From Phycisphaera sp. (GTDB taxonomy: Bacteria > Planctomycetota > Phycisphaerae > Phycisphaerales > UBA1924), in assembly GCA_003712165.1 (NCBI GenBank), contig RHLH01000001.1, forward strand, positions 1,364,001-1,428,000: 64,000 nucleotides of DNA, written 5' to 3'. Position 1 is the first letter of the stretch. The number at the start of each line of letters is the position of its first letter. The translations under genes were made by a program, and so were the position numbers. Shown piece after piece: positions 42,239 through 49,200 of the stretch. Below the pieces are notes generated by a model. It saw only the letters and a program-made list of their open reading frames with translations. It did no database searches and had not been told where the DNA came from.

Positions 42239-43021
42239 CTACGTATGCACGTTCGATTTCAGGACACGCGCGATGAGCTCGACCTGTCCTGATACTCCGA
42301 ACGACTTGTAGACGGCTTTCATGTACTTGTTCGCGGTGTCTTCTGATATCCCGAGGTGCTCGGCGATCTGCCGCTTGCGCCACCCTTCAAGCATCAGCCC
42401 GAACACACTCCGTTGCCGCGGCGTCATTCCGTCAAGCGGAACGCCGACGTCAATGGCGACGGTCGAGAGGTAGAGCCACGGGATCCGCCGTACAACGTCG
42501 AACGCGAATGCCGATTCCTCAGGAGTGAAACGCTCGCGATCGGGTCTGCGGTGGAATGCGCACGTCGTGAAAATGCCGCCATCCGACGGGAAGGTGTTGA
42601 CGATGAAGTCGTCCATGCGCATATGGCTCCGCCACTTCTCCCAATGGCCCGACGTATACCACGTGACGTCGTCAACGAGATCCGACCGCCGCGCGGCGAA
42701 ATCGAGACCCAGCCGTATCCGCCTCGTCAGCTCGGTGTCGTAGGGCGGGGGGTTGTCGGGGTCTTGTGTGCACTGCATGGCGAGTGAGATCTCTTCGTCG
42801 GTCATCCCTCGCTGCATAAAGTCGATGACCATTGGTTCCGGGTCCGGATCACGATCCTTGCTGGTGAGGCGAAACCAGAGCTCGGACTCAAGCACATCGG
42901 CGATGGCATCCATCGCGGCACGACGGGCTGTCGCGAGAGCGACGCGGTCGTCCATTGGTGGTGGTGAGATCACCGATATTGCGTTCAGGACCCTCGCGTA
43001 TGCTGCGCCGTCAGGGATCAC
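42239..43021 (-). CDS. LuxR-family (C-terminal HTH) transcriptional regulator
   Basis: 260 residues, GTG start with GGAG nine bases upstream. The last 65 residues are a LuxR/GerE helix-turn-helix: GMTPRQRSVFGLMLEGWRKR then QIAEHLGISEDTANKYMKAV and GVSGQVELIARV. The N-terminal 190 residues are an unrecognised sensor-like region (RRIRLGLDFAARRSDLVDDV, then FTTCAFHRRPDRERFTPEE), which could be a GAF-like fold. The downstream neighbour on the same strand is the secreted dockerin protein, 210 bases away; control of that gene is possible but not shown. Confidence 0.8.
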   Translation of the reverse strand: MIPDGAAYARVLNAISVISPPPMDDRVALATARRAAMDAIADVLESELWFRLTSKDRDPDPEPMVIDFMQRGMTDEEISLAMQCTQDPDNPPPYDTELTRRIRLGLDFAARRSDLVDDVTWYTSGHWEKWRSHMRMDDFIVNTFPSDGGIFTTCAFHRRPDRERFTPEESAFAFDVVRRIPWLYLSTVAIDVGVPLDGMTPRQRSVFGLMLEGWRKRQIAEHLGISEDTANKYMKAVYKSFGVSGQVELIARVLKSNVHT

Positions 43022-43330
43022 TCTGGGGTTCTCCGGTATCTCTTAGATTGTTTGAACTGAAGATCAGATTACTATTTGTTGGCGAGAATATACGTGTTGA
43101 TAGTCGAAAAAACGCAAACAATCTATCCGTGGACGTAAGTACTCCTATAAAGCGCAAAATCAACGTCACGGTCTTGTGTTGGTTCGTTGTGAGACGCGCA
43201 GGTATTACTCGTTCAATCTCCTGGACGTGTGATGTTTACTCCTGTCTTGTCTCGGTGTCCCCCGAATCTTGGTTTGGGAGTGGCATCTTCTAGGTGTGAA
43301 TCGAGAAGCTCTGGGTGGCATAACAATGCG
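43022..43330. other. 309-bp AT-rich gap, no gene seen
   Basis: Upstream region of the LuxR-type gene and downstream end of the HerA/methyltransferase operon. No convincing terminator or RNA structure was found. Confidence 0.4.
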
Positions 43331-43546
43331 TCATTCTTTCTTTCGATCTAGGTAGTGCTGGATCTCTGTCATGAGCCCAAGCAATTCCAGCCTAAGACCA
43401 TCTGAGTTGGTGTCCCTCCGGCGATAGCTGTTACCACTTCCAGCAAGCATGCCGAGGATTGTGTCCGTCCTGGCAATGAGATCGGTCAGCAACTCAACCT
43501 CGATGCGTTCCTTAAATGGGTGCTCGTATCGTTTCAGTCTTCTCAC
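43331..43546 (-). CDS. Small protein, 71 aa, last gene of the HerA/methyltransferase operon
   Basis: GTG start at 43546 lies inside the end of the HerA gene with GGGG just upstream, so translation is probably coupled. The product begins with a basic stretch (RRLKRYEHPFKERIE) and then forms a helical body (VELLTDLIARTDTILGML, LRLELLGLMTEIQHYL). No family recognised. Confidence 0.5.
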   Translation of the reverse strand: MRRLKRYEHPFKERIEVELLTDLIARTDTILGMLAGSGNSYRRRDTNSDGLRLELLGLMTEIQHYLDRKKE

Positions 43547-45599
43547 CCCCGTTTGAGTTGTTTGTTGAGCGTGAGGCAAGCCAGGAGTCGACCTGGCCGG
43601 GAAGGAGCACATCCACGCCGTCATCAGCGATTGCTTTCACACGACCTTGAGTCGCTTGATCGAGCCACAGCACAGATCTGTGTTGTGCAGGAAACACGGC
43701 GAGCCGAGTCAGATTCTCGGCCCAGCTGCTCTTGCCGGTCTCGACTTCTACGGCGAGCGTGACGCCATCCTTCACCGCGCACACGTCGATCCTGCCGGTC
43801 CCGACTGTTCGCTCTCGGGTCACCGCCCAGCCGTGAGAAGCCAGCCTCTTGGCAATCCTGTCGCACCAGTACTCGTGGGTGAGTGAACCATTGATAGGTG
43901 GCCGCACAACTCTGTGCCGATCCGCCCATCTCTGACCCAGCTCCGTGGTTTCGAGGAGCAGGCGGACGCCCTCTGGCGTGCGGAGCTCGATACCGCGGAT
44001 GTATCCGGCCTGGAGCAGCAGCTTCTTGGCCCCGTCGCCACGACGCCGTGAGAGCCCTAGCCGTCCGTAGCGTTCGGTGACTGATGAGAGCGGTTGTGTG
44101 ATCACATCCTTCAGCAGACTTTCTGCATCGGGATGCGACGGCAGCGGGTCGGGTGTCGCCATATCAGATAGTGAGCGTGCGGGGCTCACGCCCTCCTCTG
44201 CTCGCGGAACACCCGGAATTCCGTCCCTCACGGTGCGTGCGGGTGTTCCGCAAGCGGAACGAGCGGAACAGGTCTCGTGGGGAGACCTGGAGTCGTCAGC
44301 CGGCGCGTACGGCCCCGCGATGAACGCGTGCTCGAGATCCGTGTCTGTCACGGACCCCTTGGCGATCTCGGCCAAAGGCACATCGACCTGCACAGCCGAG
44401 TGCCAATGACCCGATCGGGCGACGGCTTGCCCGACACCGAGCGAGTGGAGAATCTGCTTCTGGTCCTCACGCAGGAGCAGGCTCCTTGAAGCCGTCTGCA
44501 CATCAGCTTGTTGGTTCAGCCGCATCGCGATGAACGTGTGCAGGTTGGCCAGCGCCGTATGACTCATCTGGCTCGGCGTTTGATCAACGACGATGAAACC
44601 GAGGCCGAATTCTCTGGATTCTCTCAGGGACTGCTCCAGCACCGATTCACGCCCGGTGTGTGAGAGGAGCCTGTGGGCTTCCTCGACAGCGACGACGAGC
44701 CGGAGCTTCTCGCGTGGTCTGCCATGCATTATGTGCTGCACGGTGTGGCGGACAACGATCGACGTGAGGAACGCTCCGTCGGATGTTGACAGCCCATCGA
44801 GCTCGACGACGGTGTTGTGATCGAGAAGAAGATCGAGATGATCGCTCTCACGCGTGTGCGCGAACACTCGCCCGAGCGGCCCGTCGACGAGATCGTCGAG
44901 GATGCGCATCAGCGTCTGCTTCCAGCCCTTGGCTCGGCCCGTGTGCACGGTCTTTCGGCAGTCGTCGCGGACTTCACGAAGTGTGGGCGTGAGCGGGTGC
45001 AGCCTGCGCCGCGTGCTCGTGATCGCAGAGCCGAGCGCCGACACGGTCGCGTCGCCGCCGGTCCAGCCGGCCGAGATGAGCTCGGCCAGCTGCCGGTCGT
45101 GGTCTTCGGGGGGGATACCCGGCGGCGTAGAAAGGAGGTTGAAGCGCAGCGAGCAGGCGAGCCCACGCGCTGTGGTCAGCACATGTATCGGATTCGTGTG
45201 TTCACGAGATAGCAGTGCGCGTGCGCTGCGCTTGTAGTCGAAGAGCAGCCAGGGGATGCCTTGTTCTACGAGTTGCGTAAGTGCGTGCAGGACAAGATTG
45301 CTCTTGCCGGAGCCCGACGAGCCGAAGACGCCGGTGTGGCGCATGAGCTGCTCGTGCGTGAGCCCGTAGCTTCCGAGTTGGCGGTTGCCGTGCCTGATCT
45401 GTCCGAGCGACACAGGCTCCGCGGCCTGGTCATATGATGGCGGGTCGAGCAGCACACCGCCGCCGGTCTGTCTCCGCATCAGCTCGGCGGTGATCTCGAT
45501 CTCGCGGCGTTCGTGGCTGTCGCCGGTCAGCCAGGCGTAATCGAGCGCGTCCGCGTGTCGTCCGAGCAATGGCTGGAGACCCTGTGAAGGCCGGCTCAC
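43512..45599 (-). CDS. HerA-type ATPase fused to a nuclease-like domain
   Basis: 695 residues; GTG start overlaps the methyltransferase stop (GTGA). The ATPase has Walker A GSSGSGKS (93-100), Walker B LRLVVAVEEAHRLL (about 300) and QTPSQMSHTALANL as a sensor-like segment, like DUF87/HerA translocases. A low-complexity linker (about 430-490) leads to a winged-helix-like part and then, at about residues 599-625, GRIDVCAVKDGVTLAVEVETGK, the D...E-x-E/K pattern of a restriction-endonuclease fold. It could pump DNA and cut it. The neighbouring methyltransferase would protect host DNA. The split arrangement at 11551-13598 has the same parts as separate genes. Confidence 0.7.
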   Translation of the reverse strand: MSRPSQGLQPLLGRHADALDYAWLTGDSHERREIEITAELMRRQTGGGVLLDPPSYDQAAEPVSLGQIRHGNRQLGSYGLTHEQLMRHTGVFGSSGSGKSNLVLHALTQLVEQGIPWLLFDYKRSARALLSREHTNPIHVLTTARGLACSLRFNLLSTPPGIPPEDHDRQLAELISAGWTGGDATVSALGSAITSTRRRLHPLTPTLREVRDDCRKTVHTGRAKGWKQTLMRILDDLVDGPLGRVFAHTRESDHLDLLLDHNTVVELDGLSTSDGAFLTSIVVRHTVQHIMHGRPREKLRLVVAVEEAHRLLSHTGRESVLEQSLRESREFGLGFIVVDQTPSQMSHTALANLHTFIAMRLNQQADVQTASRSLLLREDQKQILHSLGVGQAVARSGHWHSAVQVDVPLAEIAKGSVTDTDLEHAFIAGPYAPADDSRSPHETCSARSACGTPARTVRDGIPGVPRAEEGVSPARSLSDMATPDPLPSHPDAESLLKDVITQPLSSVTERYGRLGLSRRRGDGAKKLLLQAGYIRGIELRTPEGVRLLLETTELGQRWADRHRVVRPPINGSLTHEYWCDRIAKRLASHGWAVTRERTVGTGRIDVCAVKDGVTLAVEVETGKSSWAENLTRLAVFPAQHRSVLWLDQATQGRVKAIADDGVDVLLPGQVDSWLASRSTNNSNGGEKTETIRAPI
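44204..44251. repeat. Inverted repeat inside the HerA linker
   Basis: GCGGAACACCCG (44204-44215) and CGGGTGTTCCGC (44240-44251) are exact reverse complements enclosing 24 nt. Further GCGGAAC copies follow directly. The repeat lies in the region coding for the low-complexity linker. Confidence 0.6.
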
Positions 45600-46516
45600 C
45601 TGTCCAACTCCCGGGCGCCATCCTTATATATAGGTATAAAGGGATCACCCTCGATCGTCTCGGCGCGCAGGATCAGCTGCCGCTCGCGGAGCTTCATCGG
45701 CTCGGTGCTGCGGAGCCTTGCCAGCTCAGCAAACTGGGCTTCGAGCTCGTAGCCGACAGCTTCACGTCCAAGAGCCCTGGCCACCTTGAGCGTCTGCCCT
45801 GATCCCGCGAAAGGGTCGAGCACGAGATCGCCCGGGTAGGAGTACAGAGAAATCAGGCGGTGGGGGATCTCCTCGGGGAACGGGCAGGGGTGCTCCAGGG
45901 ACTCGCCGTAGACCGGCGAGATCGCCCAGACATCGTTGAAGACGTCCCGTGTCATCAGCGGTGTGATCTCGACGCGCGCGGCGTCTTTCTTCGCTTGATC
46001 GACACCCTCGAAGAGTTTGGGCCCGGGCTTGCGGAAGACGAGGATGTCCTCGGTGTACTTGTTGGGGTGGAAGTAGCCGGGGTACGGGTGCTGGACGAAC
46101 ACCCCGGCGCGGTCCATAACCGATCGGGCCTTGTGCCAGATCAGCTCGTGGTGGATGAGCCAGCCGAGATCGCGGAAGCGCGAGGACAGATCCGTCGGGA
46201 TCGGGTAGCACCGGCCTCGCGACTGGATGCTGCCCACGACGACGGCGCAGAAACCGCCGGGCCTGGTGACGCGGTAGAGCTCGCTGGCGATCCGCTGCAT
46301 GAGCGCGAGGTACTGGTCGTACCCGTCAAAACCTTCTTTGTATGTTCTGGCCTTGTGCTTTGCGCGGTCGCGCGCGTCGAACCTGGTGTAGTCCATCGCG
46401 TCGAAGTAGGGCGGACTGGTGACGGTGAGCGTGACCGAGTCGTCGTCCAGCTCGCGCATCGACTCGCAGGAGCGGTGGATCACGCGCGGCGCATCGTCCC
46501 GGTGTGCATCGTTCAT
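45596..46516 (-). CDS. DNA methyltransferase (amino-methyltransferase, SPPY type)
   Basis: 306 residues, ATGA overlap with the gene upstream. The catalytic motif IV is TSPPYFDAMDY (SPPY at 34-37), near the N-terminus, and the SAM-binding motif I DPFAGSGQTLKVA is near residue 250, the beta-class order. SPPY is usual for N4-cytosine enzymes, although some N6-adenine enzymes share it. A middle region with ELIWHKARSV and HPNKYTEDILVFRK is typical of this class. The target sequence is unknown. As part of an operon with a HerA-nuclease fusion it probably marks self DNA. It could also be an orphan regulator of gene expression. Confidence 0.88.
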   Translation of the reverse strand: MNDAHRDDAPRVIHRSCESMRELDDDSVTLTVTSPPYFDAMDYTRFDARDRAKHKARTYKEGFDGYDQYLALMQRIASELYRVTRPGGFCAVVVGSIQSRGRCYPIPTDLSSRFRDLGWLIHHELIWHKARSVMDRAGVFVQHPYPGYFHPNKYTEDILVFRKPGPKLFEGVDQAKKDAARVEITPLMTRDVFNDVWAISPVYGESLEHPCPFPEEIPHRLISLYSYPGDLVLDPFAGSGQTLKVARALGREAVGYELEAQFAELARLRSTEPMKLRERQLILRAETIEGDPFIPIYKDGARELDR

Positions 46517-46944
46517 TGGAGGCCACCCCGGGCAGAAGACTCGCCGATCACGCGCTCCAGCTCCGACAGCCAGCTCTGGCGGATGCGGTCGACGGCCGCG
46601 TCTCTCGCGGATTCCGCCAGCGGCTGCAGGTCCCGCCAGAGCGAGACTCGTTCGGCGTGCGCCTCGCGTTCGAGTGCGATCGCTCGGTCTTCGAGTCGAG
46701 AGGCCACGCCTGGATCAGCTCTCGTGGGGAGGTTGAGCAGGCGGTGGCGGGTGTGCCTCGCCTCTGCAGCGAGCTCGCCGCATCGCCTGGACGCCAAGCC
46801 GATCCGCTGGGTGGCCATGATGACTGGCATACGGAGCTTGGCTTGCGTGCGCGCCTCGGCGGTCTGGAGCCAACGGGCGAGGCCGTCTGCCTCAGAATGG
46901 TGCGGAGTGTCGTGCGGGTAGTCCTGCTTGAGTAGCGGCATCAT
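46513..46944 (-). CDS. Helical protein, 143 aa, first gene of the HerA/methyltransferase operon
   Basis: ATG at 46944 or 46941; no ribosome site, so a short or absent leader is possible. The product is Arg/Glu/Ala-rich and almost wholly helical (ARWLQTAEARTQAKLRM, then LEDRAIALEREAHAERVS and ELERVIGESSARGG), probably a coiled coil. It ends with an ATGA overlap to the methyltransferase. A 16-bp palindrome lies 17 bases before the start. Role unknown: possible regulator or structural subunit. Confidence 0.5.
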   Translation of the reverse strand: MMPLLKQDYPHDTPHHSEADGLARWLQTAEARTQAKLRMPVIMATQRIGLASRRCGELAAEARHTRHRLLNLPTRADPGVASRLEDRAIALEREAHAERVSLWRDLQPLAESARDAAVDRIRQSWLSELERVIGESSARGGLQ

Positions 46945-46961
46945 GTGAGGACAGAAGAGTG

Positions 46962-46977
46962 ACACACATATGTGTGT
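46962..46977. promoter_or_regulatory. Perfect 16-bp palindrome, candidate operator
   Basis: ACACACATATGTGTGT is its own reverse complement and lies 17 bases upstream of the first ATG of the HerA/methyltransferase operon. Position suits an operator for a control protein or autoregulation. Confidence 0.5.
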
Positions 46978-47173
46978 TGTGGCGGATCGGGTGACACCAT
47001 TCGGTATGTGTTGTACGAGCTGAATCGATGATGCATCGGGCCCGTATTCTGGGGGCCGTCTTGCGATACCGCGCAACCGTGCTGGGCTGAGAGACGTGTG
47101 CGATACAATATGCTTAGCCGCTTGTTGACCGAGCTGCATATCCAACAACTGGTACACACGGACTGAACACGTC

Positions 47174-48184
47174 ATGACAGAGCAAGATATCGAAGCCCGC
47201 TTTGTTGAACAAGAACACCGGATTGTTCATGTCGTTGTCAACTTCCTCCGATACCGTTCTCGCGATATTCCCCAGCCGCTGAGGCGGGCTGCTGCTGTAG
47301 CTGTGGGGCACACTCTGTTCCGGATATTTATCTTTCCAGGCGGTGCCTCCGTTGGATTGTTTGGCATCATCTTGGTGCTGTTCCAAGTGCAGGTGGCGCA
47401 GAACGAAAACAAGCTGATTGAAATCCAGAACGCGATCGCAAAGGACTCGCGTCGATTACATCTCGTCGGCATGCTCTACCCGTCGGGAGCATCCGACGTA
47501 GAAACAAATCCTCGCACTCGCACGTACGCGCTCCTCGAGTACATCCGTCGAGAACGAGCGGATGGTGTGCCCGTTGTGGATTTGCGATACGCCGATTTGC
47601 GTGGAGTCGATCTACGCGACTTTGATTTGCGAAATATCGATCTCACCGGGGCGGATCTGTCTGGATGTTACTTTGAGAGAGTCGACATGGAAGGCGTAAG
47701 CTTGCGAGACGCAAATCTCATTGATAGTGTATTTAACGAGTGCAACCTCAAGGAGGCGGAGCTAGGGCTGGCGATTGTGGCGTCGGCGAGTTTCCCGTAC
47801 CCGCCTGTCGACGAAGACGATTTGATCGGCATGGGAGGGTCACTTGGGTATCGATCGGTGTTCATCGGCTATCTCAATCCGGATGCCGCCGATGAGTCCG
47901 CGAAGCATCCCATTTATATGCATGATGTTGTTGAATCCGCGAACCAGACATTTGGTCTTGTGGGATCCGGGGATGGGAATCCGCATGTTTGGGCACTGGC
48001 ACGACGCTTTGGGTATACATCCGGCATGCCACCACTTTGGCTGGATATGCAAGAGTACGGGTACATGCAGACGCTCGAAGACAAGAACACAAGCCGGGAG
48101 TATCAGATCAGGATTACCAAGCGCAATGTCGCTACGGAAGGTACTCCGGGCCCTGCACCGATGTATTTCTTCGGGAACCAGTAG
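47174..48184 (+). CDS. Membrane-anchored pentapeptide-repeat protein
   Basis: 336 residues. Residues 5-90 match the anchor module of the protein at 25064 (IEARFVEQEHRI, one membrane helix FIFPGGASVGLFGIILVLFQ, then a short coiled coil). Residues about 140-200 are pentapeptide repeats of the A(D/N)Lxx type (LRYADLRGVDLRDFDLRNID, then LTGADLSGCYFERVDM), which fold into a right-handed square helix. The remaining 130 residues are unrecognised and Gly/Tyr-rich. The anchor is shared while the outer domain differs, so the module has been reused. A hairpin of the CTGCCC family follows 15 bases behind the stop. Confidence 0.7.
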   Translation: MTEQDIEARFVEQEHRIVHVVVNFLRYRSRDIPQPLRRAAAVAVGHTLFRIFIFPGGASVGLFGIILVLFQVQVAQNENKLIEIQNAIAKDSRRLHLVGMLYPSGASDVETNPRTRTYALLEYIRRERADGVPVVDLRYADLRGVDLRDFDLRNIDLTGADLSGCYFERVDMEGVSLRDANLIDSVFNECNLKEAELGLAIVASASFPYPPVDEDDLIGMGGSLGYRSVFIGYLNPDAADESAKHPIYMHDVVESANQTFGLVGSGDGNPHVWALARRFGYTSGMPPLWLDMQEYGYMQTLEDKNTSREYQIRITKRNVATEGTPGPAPMYFFGNQ

Positions 48185-48199
48185 TGGGTATCGTGGCAC

Positions 48200-48218
48200 T
48201 GCCCTGCTCGGGCAGTCG
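48200..48218. repeat. CTGCCC/GGGCAG-type hairpin (copy 8)
   Basis: ACTGCCC (48200-48206) and GGGCAGT (48212-48218), 7-bp perfect stem, 5-nt loop; identical arms to copy 3. Between two convergent genes. Confidence 0.6.
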
Positions 48219-48249
48219 ACATCGGCTACGAACTTGGCTCGATTTAGAT

Positions 48250-49026
48250 TTACCCGTTGATCGCTGCGTCCCATGCCACTCTGATGGCTTGGAGTCTCAG
48301 AGTGAGTGAGTTTGCTGCGACGGCGACGTCCGTGTTGAGATCGGCCTGGTTGAGGATCGACACGGCATCCGGATCAACAGCATCACCCCGAGATTCATCC
48401 GCGGCCTTCTGCTGGCTCGCCTGCATGATGTCCATCACCTCCGAGCTGCTCCACTTGTACGCCTTGTACTGGAGTGGCAGCTTGCGTGAGTGGTTCGCCT
48501 GATGGGCGTCGAGCCTGCGTACCTCATCGGTATCGAGCAGGGCGACAGCCGGGGCCCTCACGAGAGCAACGAGCGAAGCGTGGGTCTGAGTGGCCTGGTT
48601 TACAGCTTCTTTAGCGGCAGCAAGCTGCTGGGCTGTCGCATCGCCTCCTCGACGGAGTTCGGTGTAGCTGCGGATCGCGGCGGCCTTGTTCTCGAGCGAA
48701 GTGCGGATTGGAATGATTCTAGATTCAGCCGCGGTAATCGCAGCGTCGATGACCGGAGAAGCTTCCTGTCCTGTAAGCCCAGCAACCGCAAGAGATTCAG
48801 GGGATACGCCCGCATCGACGAGTGCGCTTGCCACGACTGCTTCATCGGACAACTCGTTGGTGATCACGGAAGCTGGTGCTTCAAACTTGCTCGCCGAGGA
48901 CACAAATACCACCAGTCCTCCAGCTGTCGCGATACAAGCAGCGAGGGCAGCAAGCAGTACATGCCCCTTGCGGTTGTGGTTGCGCGCCCGCGTGTAAACC
49001 TTCTGCCTCGAATCGGTGGTTGTCAT
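48250..49026 (-). CDS. Membrane-anchored Ala-rich helical protein, 258 aa
   Basis: GGAG seven bases before the ATG. A basic N-terminus (RQKVYTRARNHNRKGHV) precedes one hydrophobic helix (LLAALAACIATAGGLVVFV), so the protein is a type II membrane protein or secreted. The rest is Ala/Glu-rich and helical. No family recognised. Convergent with the pentapeptide-repeat gene; divergent from the RHS gene. Confidence 0.6.
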   Translation of the reverse strand: MTTTDSRQKVYTRARNHNRKGHVLLAALAACIATAGGLVVFVSSASKFEAPASVITNELSDEAVVASALVDAGVSPESLAVAGLTGQEASPVIDAAITAAESRIIPIRTSLENKAAAIRSYTELRRGGDATAQQLAAAKEAVNQATQTHASLVALVRAPAVALLDTDEVRRLDAHQANHSRKLPLQYKAYKWSSSEVMDIMQASQQKAADESRGDAVDPDAVSILNQADLNTDVAVAANSLTLRLQAIRVAWDAAING

Positions 49027-49130
49027 GCGATAGCTCCGTTGTGGGCTTCGTGTACATCATAAATATATCCATCGCATCCGCAAGCAGCTAGTCGTGTATT
49101 TCTGAAATCACAAGAGAATATTCATGACAT

Positions 49131-49148
49131 GCACACACGGTTGTGTGC
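49131..49148. promoter_or_regulatory. Palindrome upstream of the RHS gene
   Basis: GCACACA (49131-49137) and TGTGTGC (49142-49148) form a perfect 7-bp inverted repeat with a 4-nt centre, 53 bases before the RHS start. Candidate operator. The same CACA/TGTG alphabet appears in the palindrome at 46962. Confidence 0.4.
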
Positions 49149-49200
49149 TATGTTGGTTCTGTTAGTTGCAAGAGTCAACTGATCGAGCAAGGAGCAACTT

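Noticed and set aside
44050..44300. Possible CRISPR-like repeats
   Set aside because: The GCGGAAC copies are too few, too short and not evenly spaced; no CRISPR array or cas gene was seen anywhere in the window.
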